A stretch of DNA of 64,000 nt from an uncultured Acetatifactor sp. (GTDB lineage Bacteria; Bacillota; Clostridia; Lachnospirales; Lachnospiraceae): positions 25,151-89,150 of the forward strand of contig CAKSAM010000008.1 in NCBI GenBank assembly GCA_934436245.1, read 5' to 3'. The position numbers and the translations under genes were made by a program. The number at the start of each line of letters is the position of its first letter. Within the stretch, counting starts at the first letter, position 1. Positions 51,782 through 60,336 of this stretch are shown here, piece after piece. The notes under the pieces were generated by a model, which saw nothing but the letters and a program-made list of their open reading frames with translations, had not been told where the DNA came from and did no database searches.

Positions 51782-53305
51782 ATGAAAAAGACAGTACAGA
51801 GAACAAGTAAATTCAAGGCTTTCTGGGGAATGCTTGCATTGGTGTTTGTGCTGGGAGCAGGACTTTTTGCCGAGGATCTGGCATTTGTCAGCCATGCGGA
51901 AAGCGCAGCCAAGGTAACAGCATCCAGTGCCAAGATCCGTAAGAGTGCGGATTCTTCCAGTGAAGTCATCGGCAGTGCGGCAAAGGATAAGACCATTTCC
52001 ATCAAGAGCCAGACCAAGGGAGCGGATGGCTATACCTGGTATGAGGTATATGTGGATGCGAATACGTTGGGATATATTCGTTCCGATCTGGTAAGCATTA
52101 CCGATGGGTCTACGCCGGCAACTTCTTCAGGTTCGGCCAGTACGACGACAAATACATCAACTACCACAACTACTACAACAACCAGTACTCCTGCAGTAGA
52201 GGAGACCCCGGTGGATGTTTCGGCGGTAGAGCCCCAGAGTGCTACCGTAACCGGTGGACAGTCCGTGCGTGTAAGAAGCAATGCTTCCACCACAAGTCAG
52301 ATTGTTACTACCGCAGAGAACGGAATGGCTCTTACGGTTACAGGACAGGCTGTCGGCACGGATGGCAAGACCTGGTATCAGGTAAACTTTATTTCGGATA
52401 ATGCAGAGGTGACAGGATTTATCCGCTCTGATTATGTAGCTTTATCCGGAGAATTACAGGCACCGGCTGCGGAACAACCTGCTGAGGAACAGCCTGCAGA
52501 ACAGCCGGCAGAGGATTCGCAGACCAGCAATAAGGATTGGGATACACAGCTGCAGGGTGATGCGTGGTATTTGCTGGATATGGCAGGACAAAAACAGTAT
52601 AAAATCGATGACTTGTTCAATTCGTTGAACCAGATTACAGAGATCAATGCACAGTATGAGTCCAATCAGAAAAAAATCAGTGCACAGAAGGCGGTCATCA
52701 TTATTATGGTGATTTTACTGGTGGCATTGGCTGCGGCAGTTACTTTACTGATCTTCAAAATTAAGGACATGAACGATGCTGCATACTTTTCCGGTGTCGA
52801 GGAAGAAACTGCCCACAGAAGAAGGGTGGACAGACCGCAGCCGGGAAGAACGCAGGGAGGCAGATCTGCGGCTCAGGGTAACAGACCAAAGAATACGCAG
52901 AAAGTAATGCATGATGTTGGAGAAGAAAGAAAACCTGCCGCCAGACCTGCAGGACAAGGAACAAGACCTGCTTCCAGACCGGCAGGAAGACCGGCACCTC
53001 AGGGAGAGAGACCGGCAGGAGTGCAGGGAAGACCTGCAAAACCTGCAACAGCGCAGGGAGGAAGATCTACAACACAGGGAGAAAGACCCACACCCCAGGG
53101 AGGAAGACCTACGGCGCAGGGAGGAAGACCTACAGCACAGGGAGGAAGACCCACACCCCAGGTGGACAGACCTGCCGGCAGACCGGCAAAACCTGCACAA
53201 AACGGGGGAGAACAGGATCCCGGTTGGAAATCCAAGAACTTTATGTCAGATGATGATGAGTTCGAATTTGAATTTCTGAATTGGGATAATGACGATAATC
53301 AGTAA
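51782..53305 (+). CDS. SH3b-domain membrane protein with Arg/Pro-rich tail
   Basis: A 507-residue protein. The N-terminus is a signal-type segment (FWGMLALVFVLGAGLFAEDLAF); two bacterial SH3 domains follow (about residues 40-110, ASSAKIRKSADSSSEVIG, and about 155-220, SVRVRSNASTTSQIV), separated by a Thr-rich linker. A second membrane helix (about 305-325, VIIIMVILLVALAAAVTLLIF) is followed by an Arg/Pro/Gly-rich tail with 7-residue repeats and a very acidic end (SDDDEFEFEFLNWDNDD). SH3b domains bind cell-wall peptides. ATG 51782 has GGAG six bases upstream. The topology suggests wall sensing outside with a disordered cytoplasmic tail. Confidence 0.87.
   Translation: MKKTVQRTSKFKAFWGMLALVFVLGAGLFAEDLAFVSHAESAAKVTASSAKIRKSADSSSEVIGSAAKDKTISIKSQTKGADGYTWYEVYVDANTLGYIRSDLVSITDGSTPATSSGSASTTTNTSTTTTTTTTSTPAVEETPVDVSAVEPQSATVTGGQSVRVRSNASTTSQIVTTAENGMALTVTGQAVGTDGKTWYQVNFISDNAEVTGFIRSDYVALSGELQAPAAEQPAEEQPAEQPAEDSQTSNKDWDTQLQGDAWYLLDMAGQKQYKIDDLFNSLNQITEINAQYESNQKKISAQKAVIIIMVILLVALAAAVTLLIFKIKDMNDAAYFSGVEEETAHRRRVDRPQPGRTQGGRSAAQGNRPKNTQKVMHDVGEERKPAARPAGQGTRPASRPAGRPAPQGERPAGVQGRPAKPATAQGGRSTTQGERPTPQGGRPTAQGGRPTAQGGRPTPQVDRPAGRPAKPAQNGGEQDPGWKSKNFMSDDDEFEFEFLNWDNDDNQ
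53057..53161 (+). repeat. 21-bp tandem repeat coding GGRPTxQ
   Basis: Five 21-base units (from 53057, 53078, 53099, 53120 and 53141) code GGRSTTQ, GERPTPQ, GGRPTAQ, GGRPTAQ and GGRPTPQ in the tail of the SH3b protein. Confidence 0.85.
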
Positions 53306-53310
53306 AGGGA

Positions 53311-53344
53311 ACGGCATCCTGCAGGCGTGGGATGCTGTTTTTTT
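53311..53344 (+). terminator. Terminator of the SH3b gene
   Basis: ACGGCATCC/GGATGCTGT hairpin followed by a T-run, just after the stop. Confidence 0.8.
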
Positions 53345-53368
53345 CATAAGAAATCAATGAAAGGAAGT

Positions 53369-53399
53369 TCGGGGTCAAAAGCCCCTGACTTTGATACCT
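53369..53399 (+). repeat. Partial copy of the MITE-like element's left end
   Basis: TCGGGGTCAAAAGCCCC and GACTTTGAT(A)CCT match 47809-47839 with two differences. It forms a hairpin (AAGT..GGGG/CCCC..ACTT). It is placed just downstream of the SH3b terminator. Confidence 0.7.
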
Positions 53400-53434
53400 A
53401 AAATAAAAAAACGATAAACTTTTCTTGTCTTTGG

Positions 53435-53488
53435 TTGACAGCACCGCCCTCACTGTTATAATAGACGTATAACAATCAGTGACAGTGG
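53435..53488 (+). promoter_or_regulatory. Promoter and operator of the GntR-clpC operon
   Basis: TTGACA (53435-53440), 16 bases, TATAAT (53457-53462). The inverted repeat GTTATA-N7-TATAAC (53455-53473) covers the -10, and an outer TCACTG...CAGTGA pair surrounds it. This is the placement expected for autorepression by the GntR/YtrA-type protein encoded next. Confidence 0.72.
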
Positions 53489-53504
53489 GAAGGGAGTGGA
53501 TTTG

Positions 53505-53882
53505 ATGATAATAGAGATAGATTTCAACAGTGATGAAGCGCTCTACATGCAATTGCGCAATCAGATCATCATGGGAATTGCCACGTCACAGTTTCATGAG
53601 GGAGATTCCCTGCCAAGTGTACGTCAGCTGGCGGATACCATTGGAATCAATATGCATACAGTAAATAAGGCATATACAGTTCTTAAACAGGAAGGATATG
53701 TCAAGGTAGACAGACGGAAAGGGGCAGTGATCGCTCTGGATGTAGACCGTATGCATGCAGTGGATGAATTGCGTAAGGAATTGCAGGTAATACTGGCTAA
53801 GAGCAGCTGCAAAAATATTTCCAGGCAGGAAGTACATGAATTGATTGACGAAATATATGAAGAATATGGAGGACTGAATTGA
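53505..53882 (+). CDS. GntR family regulator, short YtrA type
   Basis: A 125-residue regulator with a winged-helix DNA-binding domain (ALYMQLRNQIIMGIATSQFHEGDSLPSVRQLADTIGINMHTVNKAYTVLKQEGYV) and only a 45-residue helical tail, so it lacks a ligand-binding domain. ATG 53505 has GGGAG eight bases upstream. Its stop TGA overlaps the clpC start ATG, so the two are coupled. It stands where ctsR would lie in Bacillus-type clpC operons. Confidence 0.92.
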   Translation: MIIEIDFNSDEALYMQLRNQIIMGIATSQFHEGDSLPSVRQLADTIGINMHTVNKAYTVLKQEGYVKVDRRKGAVIALDVDRMHAVDELRKELQVILAKSSCKNISRQEVHELIDEIYEEYGGLN

Positions 53883-56329
53883 TGCAGTCACAGTTTACGG
53901 ATAAAGCGCAGAATGCGCTTGCCCAGGCGGGCAAATGTGCCAGAAGTCTGAAACAGGGTTATATCGGGACAGAACACATTCTGGTAGGTCTGCTGAAGGA
54001 AGATACCGGTGTAGCAGCCAAGGTATTGACAGATAACGGTGTGGAGACAGAAGCAGTCGTGGAGATGATCCGGGATCTGATTGCTTTTGAAAACGGAGTT
54101 GCGGTGAAGGACAGAGAGGGATATTCTCCTCGTGCTGCCCGTATTCTGGAAGAGGCACACAGACAGGCGGCCCGTTTCGGACAGAAACAGACCGGTACGG
54201 AACATTTACTGTTGGCATTGATCAAAGAGGGTGAAAATGTGGCAGTACGTCTGCTGAATACCCTGGGTGTCAATGTACAGAAGATTTATGTAGATACCCT
54301 GATCGCTATCGGACAGGACGGCAGCTTATACAAGGAAGATCTGGGGAAAAAAGGAGAGCGCAAGGCAAAACAATCTACCCTGGAACAGTACAGCCGGGAT
54401 CTGACGGCACTTGCAAGAGAAGGAAAACTGGATCCCGTGGTGGGCAGAGAAGAGGAGATCCGCAGAGTGGTGCAGATCTTAAGCCGCCGTACGAAGAACA
54501 ATCCCTGTCTTGTCGGAGAACCCGGCGTGGGAAAGACCGCTGTTGTGGAAGGCCTTGCAGCCCGGATCGTGGCCGGAGACGTTCCTTTTACGGTACAGAA
54601 CAAGAGAGTATTGACATTGGATCTGTCCGGAATGGTAGCTGGCAGTAAATACCGCGGAGAGTTCGAGGAACGGATCAAAAAGGTATTGAAGGAAGTAACG
54701 GACGACGGAAATATTATTTTGTTCCTGGATGAACTGCATACGATCATTGGAGCCGGTGGTGCGGAGGGTGCCATTGATGCATCTAATATTATGAAGCCGT
54801 CCCTTGCCCGTGGCGAAATTCAGCTGATCGGTGCAACGACGATTGCAGAATATCGTAAGTACATTGAAAAGGATGCAGCCCTGGAAAGACGATTTCAGCC
54901 GGTTACTGTAGAGGAACCTACAGAAGAAGAGGCAGTCCGTATTCTGGAAGGAATCAAGGGGAAGTATGAAGACCACCATCATGTGAAGATTACTGCGGAA
55001 GCGATTGAAGCTGCAGTAAGGCTGTCCAACCGTTATATCAATGACAGAAATCTTCCGGATAAGGCCATTGACCTGATCGATGAGGCAGCGGCAAGTGCCA
55101 GACTGCATGCGCTGGATGTGCCGGATAAGGCAAAAGTAATTTCTGACAAAATCCATGAAATGGATCAACAGATGGAGAGAGCCATTCGTATGGAGGCCTT
55201 TGACCAGATGGCAGAGATCAAGAAACAGCAGGATGCATTGGTGAAGAAATATGACCGGCTGATGAAAAAACGGGAAAAACAGGAAGAAGGAAATACCCTG
55301 AGTATCGGGGAAAATGAGATCGCCGAGGTAGTAGCCCGATGGACCAGGATCCCGGTACAGAAACTGGCGGAAAAAGAAAGCGAACGTCTGTTAAAACTGG
55401 AGAAGACACTGCATAAGCGTGTCATCGGTCAGGAGGAAGCTGTGACTGCGGTGGCAAAAGCAATGCGCAGAGGCCGTGTGGGCCTGAAGGATCCCAACCG
55501 TCCGATTGGATCCTTCCTGTTTTTAGGTCCCACTGGTGTTGGTAAGACGGAATTGTCCAAAGCACTGGCTGAGGCTATGTTTGGCTCCGAGGATGCCATG
55601 ATCCGTGTAGATATGTCGGAGTACATGGAGGGGCACTCGGTCTCCAAGATGATCGGATCACCGCCTGGATACGTGGGCTTCGAGGAAGGCGGACAGTTAA
55701 GTGAGAAGGTCCGCCGCAACCCGTATTCTGTTGTTCTGTTTGACGAGATCGAGAAAGCCCATCCGGATGTGTTTAACGTACTGTTACAGGTACTGGATGA
55801 TGGCCATATCACGGATTCCAAGGGACGTAAGGTCAGCTTCAAGAACACAGTATTGATCATGACTTCCAATGCGGGCGCACAGCGAATTGTGGATCCCAAG
55901 AATCTGGGCTTTGCCACGGAGAAGAGCGAGACAAAGGATTATGAAAAAATGAAGTCCAATGTCATGGAAGAGGTAAAGCGCAGCTTTAAACCGGAATTTA
56001 TCAATCGTATTGATGATATTATTGTGTTCCATCAGCTGAACAATGAGAACATGAAGGAGATCGTGAATCTGCTGGCTGCCAATCTGTACAAGAGATGTGA
56101 AAATCAGCTGGGAATCCATCTGACCATTACCGCAGCGTTAAAGGAACATCTGGTGTCCAGATATGCGGATAACAAGATGGGGGCAAGACCTTTGAAGCGT
56201 GCGATCCAGTCCGTGGTAGAGGATGCTCTGGCAGAAGAGATCCTGCAGAAAAAGGTAGTGCCGGGAGATAAGGTATCTGCCGGATTCAAGGATGGAAAAG
56301 TCGTATTTACGGTAAAAGAAAAACAGTAA
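53882..56329 (+). CDS. clpC: ATP-dependent Clp protease ATPase ClpC
   Basis: An 815-residue AAA+ unfoldase of the ClpC type. It has the double N-domain (QFTDKAQNALAQAGKCARSLKQGYIGTEHILVGLL and a second copy), first Walker A (GEPGVGKTAVVEGLA), a short M-domain helix pair with a UVR-like motif (AFDQMAEIKKQQDALVKKYDRLM), second Walker A (GPTGVGKTELSKALAEAMFG) and DEIEKAHPDVFN. It delivers proteins to ClpP for degradation. The McsA/McsB adaptor genes that accompany clpC in Bacillus are absent here. The start ATG 53882 has GGAGG eight bases upstream. Confidence 0.96.
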   Translation: MQSQFTDKAQNALAQAGKCARSLKQGYIGTEHILVGLLKEDTGVAAKVLTDNGVETEAVVEMIRDLIAFENGVAVKDREGYSPRAARILEEAHRQAARFGQKQTGTEHLLLALIKEGENVAVRLLNTLGVNVQKIYVDTLIAIGQDGSLYKEDLGKKGERKAKQSTLEQYSRDLTALAREGKLDPVVGREEEIRRVVQILSRRTKNNPCLVGEPGVGKTAVVEGLAARIVAGDVPFTVQNKRVLTLDLSGMVAGSKYRGEFEERIKKVLKEVTDDGNIILFLDELHTIIGAGGAEGAIDASNIMKPSLARGEIQLIGATTIAEYRKYIEKDAALERRFQPVTVEEPTEEEAVRILEGIKGKYEDHHHVKITAEAIEAAVRLSNRYINDRNLPDKAIDLIDEAAASARLHALDVPDKAKVISDKIHEMDQQMERAIRMEAFDQMAEIKKQQDALVKKYDRLMKKREKQEEGNTLSIGENEIAEVVARWTRIPVQKLAEKESERLLKLEKTLHKRVIGQEEAVTAVAKAMRRGRVGLKDPNRPIGSFLFLGPTGVGKTELSKALAEAMFGSEDAMIRVDMSEYMEGHSVSKMIGSPPGYVGFEEGGQLSEKVRRNPYSVVLFDEIEKAHPDVFNVLLQVLDDGHITDSKGRKVSFKNTVLIMTSNAGAQRIVDPKNLGFATEKSETKDYEKMKSNVMEEVKRSFKPEFINRIDDIIVFHQLNNENMKEIVNLLAANLYKRCENQLGIHLTITAALKEHLVSRYADNKMGARPLKRAIQSVVEDALAEEILQKKVVPGDKVSAGFKDGKVVFTVKEKQ

Positions 56330-56468
56330 AAAACATCACAAAAAAGATAAAACTTTTTGTAGAAAAACAGGGTGAGATATATTATACTGTAACTATTCAA
56401 ACCCCATTCGCAAAGGACGAAAGAGAAAGATGTATTGCGGATGCAGTTACTTTCAGGAGGACAGACAG

Positions 56469-56882
56469 ATGGCAGTAGTGGAAGAAATACTTCGCAGTGA
56501 AGCAGACGGATCTATCAGCTTTGGTAATCACAAGCTGGCCAAGAAGGCAAAGGTGGAAGATTATGAGCATGCAGGAGATCTACTGAAGGTTAAGACCTAT
56601 AATGAGATGACAAAGCTGGAAAAGAACGGCATGTTTTTATATGAATCTGTTCCCGGAACCAGTGTACTGGAGTTCAAGGAAGCTGACAACAGCGTAGAGT
56701 TCATAGTAGAAGGTGACGAGGATTCCCAGATCACCGTTGGACTGAAGGACGATACGGAGTACGAAGTATTTATCGACGGTAAGAACGTAGGAACCATGAA
56801 GACCGGACTTGGCGGCAAGCTGAGCCTGAGCGTAGAACTGGAAGCAGCAGGTGAAGTACCTGTTAAGATCGTAGAGGCGTAA
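56469..56882 (+). CDS. Small conserved Lachnospiraceae protein (sometimes labelled endosialidase)
   Basis: From ATG 56469 (AGGAGG eight bases upstream) the product is 137 residues, mainly beta-strands with acidic loops (FGNHKLAKKAKVEDYEHAGDLLKVKTYNEMTKLEKNG, DNSVEFIVEGDEDSQITVGL, KNVGTMKTGLGGKLSLSVEL). I recall relatives labelled endosialidase in databases, but no glycosidase catalytic pattern is visible here, so that name is doubtful. It stands between clpC and radA with its own terminator. Confidence 0.7.
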   Translation: MAVVEEILRSEADGSISFGNHKLAKKAKVEDYEHAGDLLKVKTYNEMTKLEKNGMFLYESVPGTSVLEFKEADNSVEFIVEGDEDSQITVGLKDDTEYEVFIDGKNVGTMKTGLGGKLSLSVELEAAGEVPVKIVEA

Positions 56883-56896
56883 GGACGCACTGCAAA

Positions 56897-56947
56897 GGAG
56901 TCCAGACACGGAGGATATTGTAGTACTTCGTGTCGGGGCTCTTTTTT
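56897..56947 (+). terminator. Terminator after the 137-residue protein
   Basis: A long hairpin (GACACG/CGTGTC core with AG..CT outer arms) ends in CTTTTTT. Confidence 0.8.
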
Positions 56948-57020
56948 AAATATTCACAGTTTCCCGGAGACGGTTTTGCAAAGAAACTGGAATAGCTATT
57001 ACGACTATTGGGGAGAGAGC

Positions 57021-58403
57021 ATGGCAAAAGGAAAGACAGCTACCGTATTTTTCTGTCAGAACTGTGGCTACGAATCCACGAAATGGCTGGGACAATGTCC
57101 TGGCTGTAGAGAATGGAATACTTTCGTGGAAGAAACGATAGATAAAGCGGAATTAAAAAATACTGGAAACGGCACAAAGAGAGACCGAAGAGAGGCTTCG
57201 GAACCATGTGTGCTGTCCGGGATCGCTATCCGGGAGGAAAATAAGACCCTCACCGGTATCAAAGAGTTAGATCGGGTGTTGGGCGGTGGAATCGTACAGG
57301 GATCCCTGACGTTGGTAGGTGGAGATCCTGGTATTGGTAAGTCCACACTGCTATTACAGGTATGCCATAATCTGTCGGCAGCAGGACACAAGGTCTTGTA
57401 TATCTCCGGAGAGGAATCCAAGGTACAGATTAAAATGAGGGCAGACCGGCTGGGCAGCTTTTCGGAGCATATGCTGTTACTGTGCGAGACGAATCTGGAT
57501 ATCATCAGCGAAGTGATCCGCAGAACACAGCCGGAGGCCGTGATCATCGACTCCATCCAGACCATGTACAATGAAAATGTGTCAGCGGCACCGGGAAGTG
57601 TGTCCCAGGTAAGGGAATCCACCGGCATTTTGCTGCAGCTGGCAAAGGGACTGGGAATCTCAATCTTCATTGTAGGCCACGTGACCAAGGAAGGAACAGT
57701 GGCTGGTCCCAGAGTACTGGAGCATATGGTGGATACGGTTCTGTATTTTGAAGGGGACAGACATGCGTCCTATCGTATTTTGCGTGGTGTAAAAAACCGT
57801 TTTGGCTCCACCAACGAGATTGGTGTTTTTGAAATGAGGGAAACTGGACTGGAGGAGGTCAAAAATCCATCGGAATATATGCTGAACGGACGACCGGAGA
57901 ATGCCAGCGGCTCTGTGGTGGCGTGTACCATGGAGGGAACCAGACCGCTTCTGATTGAACTGCAGGCGCTGGTGTGCCACAGTAATTTCGGCATCCCCAG
58001 AAGGCAGACTACCGGTACGGATTTCAACCGTGTGAATCTGTTGATGGCGGTGTTGGAGAAAAGATCCGGGGTACAGCTGTCCTCCTGCGATGCCTATGTG
58101 AATATCACCGGCGGTATCAAGATCCAGGAACCGGCCATTGATCTTGGTATTGTGCTGGCGATTCTTTCCAGTTTCCGGAATAAGGTCTTAAGCCCTAAGC
58201 TGGTGGCCTTCGGAGAAGTGGGATTGAGCGGAGAAGTCCGTGCAGTCAGCATGGCAAAACAGCGTGTGGCAGAGGCAGAGAAGCTGGGTTTTGAGGAATG
58301 CGTGGTGCCGATGGTGTCACTGGAAGAGTGCAAAAAAGGAAGTAAGATCAGGGTCATCGGTGTCAGCTCCGTGCAGGATGCGGTGGATAAAGTATTTGGC
58401 TGA
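57021..58403 (+). CDS. radA: DNA repair protein RadA
   Basis: A 460-residue recombination-associated ATPase that helps branch migration. Order: N-terminal four-Cys zinc finger (FCQNCGYESTKWLGQCPGC), RecA-like core with Walker A (GGDPGIGKSTLLLQ), the RadA-specific KNRFG motif (RGVKNRFGSTNE) and a Lon-like C-terminal domain (VNITGGIKIQEPAIDLGI, GEVGLSGEVRAV). ATG 57021 follows GGGGAGAGAGC. It lies downstream of clpC as in other Firmicutes. Confidence 0.96.
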   Translation: MAKGKTATVFFCQNCGYESTKWLGQCPGCREWNTFVEETIDKAELKNTGNGTKRDRREASEPCVLSGIAIREENKTLTGIKELDRVLGGGIVQGSLTLVGGDPGIGKSTLLLQVCHNLSAAGHKVLYISGEESKVQIKMRADRLGSFSEHMLLLCETNLDIISEVIRRTQPEAVIIDSIQTMYNENVSAAPGSVSQVRESTGILLQLAKGLGISIFIVGHVTKEGTVAGPRVLEHMVDTVLYFEGDRHASYRILRGVKNRFGSTNEIGVFEMRETGLEEVKNPSEYMLNGRPENASGSVVACTMEGTRPLLIELQALVCHSNFGIPRRQTTGTDFNRVNLLMAVLEKRSGVQLSSCDAYVNITGGIKIQEPAIDLGIVLAILSSFRNKVLSPKLVAFGEVGLSGEVRAVSMAKQRVAEAEKLGFEECVVPMVSLEECKKGSKIRVIGVSSVQDAVDKVFG

Positions 58404-58472
58404 TGACTCTGATCGTGGAAATATATTTAAAACTGAGACTATAAAGGGTCAAAAAATATGAGGAGGGAAGAC

Positions 58473-59306
58473 ATGCCTGTAAAAATAGGAATTGATATCG
58501 GCAGCAGTACAACCAAAATTGTAGCTTTTGAAGGAGAGCATATGCTTCCGCCCATGGCGGTGAAAGCAGACAGCCAGGTGGCATCTCTCTATGGCGCTTT
58601 TGGAAGATATCTATATGAGAACAATCTGGAACTTTCGGATGTGGAAGGTGTCTACATCACCGGCGTGGGAAGCAAATATGTGGAAAAGGCGGTATATGGC
58701 TGTCCGACCTGCAAGGTAGATGAATTTGTCGCCACTGGCACCGGCGGATATTACCTCACGGATAAAAAAGAAGTCATTGTCATCAGTATGGGCACCGGAA
58801 GCTTTTTCGTCAAGGTGACGGAACATGAGATGAAGCACTTAGGTGGTGTCGGCTTAGGAGGCGGTACCATCTGCGGACTGTCATCTATCATCCTGAATAC
58901 CGGGGATATTCATGAGATTGTCCCTCTGTCCCGGAAAGGTGATGTGGCGAAGATCGACCTGCGGATCGGCGATCTGGCCAAGGAAAAGCTTCCGGGTCTG
59001 AATCTGGACGTGACCGCATCCAACTTCGGCAAGGCGGATGCCCAGTCCAAGCCTGAGGACATTGCGGCAGGTATTGTACATATGGTGATCGAGAACATCT
59101 GCCAGGCAGGCATCCTCGCATCTGCCAGCACCGGCATCAAGGATTACATCCTCATCGGCGGTCTGACCAAATTCTTCGAATGCCGCCAGATCATCGAGGA
59201 CTTCAAGAGTCTGTGGGATGTGAAGATCAGCATACCGGAGTACTCCGACTATGCTACCGCAATCGGGGCTGTGATCGCACCGGATGCGGAGAAAGAGGAG
59301 ATTTGA
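58473..59306 (+). CDS. coaW: Type II pantothenate kinase
   Basis: A 277-residue ASKHA-fold kinase that phosphorylates pantothenate, the first step to coenzyme A. The N-terminal phosphate loop IGIDIGSSTTKIVAF, GTGSFFVKV, the GVGLGGGTICGLSSIIL segment, and the family stretches SRKGDVAKIDLRIGD and DVTASNFGKA agree with CoaW/fumble-type kinases, and the length matches. ATG 58473 is five bases after AGGAGGG; the ATG at 58458 lies before this site. Type II enzymes usually resist CoA feedback. It could be read as an activator of a 2-hydroxyacyl dehydratase (also ASKHA), but the Cys cluster of that family is missing. Confidence 0.88.
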   Translation: MPVKIGIDIGSSTTKIVAFEGEHMLPPMAVKADSQVASLYGAFGRYLYENNLELSDVEGVYITGVGSKYVEKAVYGCPTCKVDEFVATGTGGYYLTDKKEVIVISMGTGSFFVKVTEHEMKHLGGVGLGGGTICGLSSIILNTGDIHEIVPLSRKGDVAKIDLRIGDLAKEKLPGLNLDVTASNFGKADAQSKPEDIAAGIVHMVIENICQAGILASASTGIKDYILIGGLTKFFECRQIIEDFKSLWDVKISIPEYSDYATAIGAVIAPDAEKEEI

Positions 59307-59310
59307 GAAG

Positions 59311-59341
59311 AAAAAAAGAGGGATTGATTTCTCAACCCCTC
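59311..59341 (-). terminator. Minus-strand terminator downstream of the putative toxin gene
   Basis: On the minus strand GAGGGGTTGA-GAAA-TCAATCCCTC is followed by TTTTTTTC. On the plus strand there is no T-run, so it serves the minus strand. It would set the 3' end of a toxin transcript that runs through 59425. Confidence 0.55.
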
Positions 59342-59424
59342 CTGGTGTCTAATCTATTTAGAAAGTAAGTCGGAGGTGAAAATTCCGATTTGCCCTCGGT
59401 TAAATACTAGAAAAGAAATAGCAT

Positions 59425-59628
59425 CTACTTTGGCGGTGGGATGATATTTCTTTTTGTTATGGCGACGAGGAAAATGCACGCATTTATGCGGTGCATTTGA
59501 CGACCGCTAATCAGAGCGAGATTCGCAGAGCGCATCTCGTCTCTGTTATTATCGTCACCATGTTTGTCAATGTATGTTAGAGCTGCAAAGACAACTAACA
59601 ACAGAGTAAGTACTTCCATCGTATTCAT
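59425..59628 (-). CDS. Putative holin-like type I toxin
   Basis: From ATG 59628 the product is 67 residues. The first part (MNTMEVLTLLLVVFAALTYIDKH) is a single hydrophobic helix with a charged end, like the short holin-like toxins of Firmicutes type I systems. GGGGGTGA lies five bases upstream of the ATG. The coding 3' half is full of hairpins (for example AAATGCAC.../GTGCATTT, 59471-59498), and the stop lies in a hairpin (59411-59455). About 45 bases further on, TCACCTCC (59379-59372) can pair with the ribosome site. The C-terminal 35 residues look unlike a folded domain. No antisense promoter was located with certainty. Confidence 0.5.
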   Translation of the reverse strand: MNTMEVLTLLLVVFAALTYIDKHGDDNNRDEMRSANLALISGRQMHRINACIFLVAITKRNIIPPPK

Positions 59629-59756
59629 GGGCATCACCCCCTTTGTAAGACTAGAGGGCATCTAACAATCGGAAAATCGCATTAAAATAACACCACATCA
59701 TGGCGTAATTCTACAGATTGCACCATGTTGAGATGAAAAGTGTTACCAGAACATAA

Positions 59757-59790
59757 AATAAAAAAAAGCCGACAAAATCGACTTTTTAAA
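59757..59790 (-). terminator. Terminator behind tRNA-Trp
   Basis: On the minus strand AAAAGTCGA/TCGGCTTTT-type hairpin is followed by a run of T, directly after the tRNA. Confidence 0.7.
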
Positions 59791-59791
59791 G

Positions 59792-59862
59792 CAGGGGAAG
59801 AGGGGATCGAACCCCCGTTAACGGTTTTGGAGACCGCCGCACTACCGCTGTACTATTCCCCT
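59792..59862 (-). tRNA. tRNA-Trp (anticodon CCA)
   Basis: A 71-base cloverleaf on the minus strand. The acceptor stem AGGGGAA/TTCCCCT (59862-59856 and 59799-59793) closes it, the anticodon loop CTCCAAA places CCA at 59830-59828, and the T-arm reads GGGGGTTCGATCCCC-type. The CCA tail is not encoded. It has its own terminator. Regions 59629-59756 and 59883-59993 hold nothing else that I can support, except low-complexity AT stretches. Confidence 0.95.
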
Positions 59863-59993
59863 ATGAAATTGTATCAGCTGAATCACTGACGAAAGCTATT
59901 ATAGCATATCTGTTTACCATTTAGCAAGTAAAAATTTTAAATTATTGCAAAAATTTTTGCAATTCGAAGAAAACAGTAAAAAATGCCTTATAA

Positions 59994-60042
59994 CACAATT
60001 AAAGCAGCCGCAGGCGGGAAACCTGCAGCCACTTTAATTGTG
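59994..60042 (+). other. Large intergenic hairpin
   Basis: CACAATTAAAG (59994-60004) pairs with CTTTAATTGTG (60032-60042), with an inner GCAGG/CCTGC stem. Neither side has a good T-run, so it is not a normal terminator. A smaller hairpin (GTTCGG/CCGAAC near 60081-60098) follows. Nothing else is supported between here and the FNT gene, apart from -10-like AT stretches near 60219. Confidence 0.6.
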
Positions 60043-60336
60043 TAAAAGGGGAATTCTTCCGGAAATCTACTTATATAAGCGGTTCGGCTCTCACCGAACA
60101 AGTTTAGTATAGTACACAATCCGACTTTTGTCTAGCACTTTTTTGCAAAAAAAGCCAAAAAAATTGCAAAATTAGACTTTAAATGACAAAGGTGAGAAAT
60201 ACAGCCACAAAAGAATGTATATAATGGGATACATCGTGCGAAAACCTTGCGTACAGATGTAGAATTAGTGTAATATAGAAGCAAAATGAGTAGGAAAAGG
60301 TACGGCAGGCGAAGCTGTACGGAAATGAGGGAAAAT

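Noticed and set aside
52911-53279. Alternative plus-strand frame in the Arg/Pro-rich tail of the SH3b protein
   Set aside because: It is a frame-shifted reading of the 21-bp repeats; the main frame has the start, domains and stop.
58473-59306. 2-hydroxyacyl-CoA dehydratase activator (HgdC type)
   Set aside because: The N-terminus is similar, but the bridging Cys cluster for the iron-sulfur centre is missing and the central motifs fit type II pantothenate kinase.
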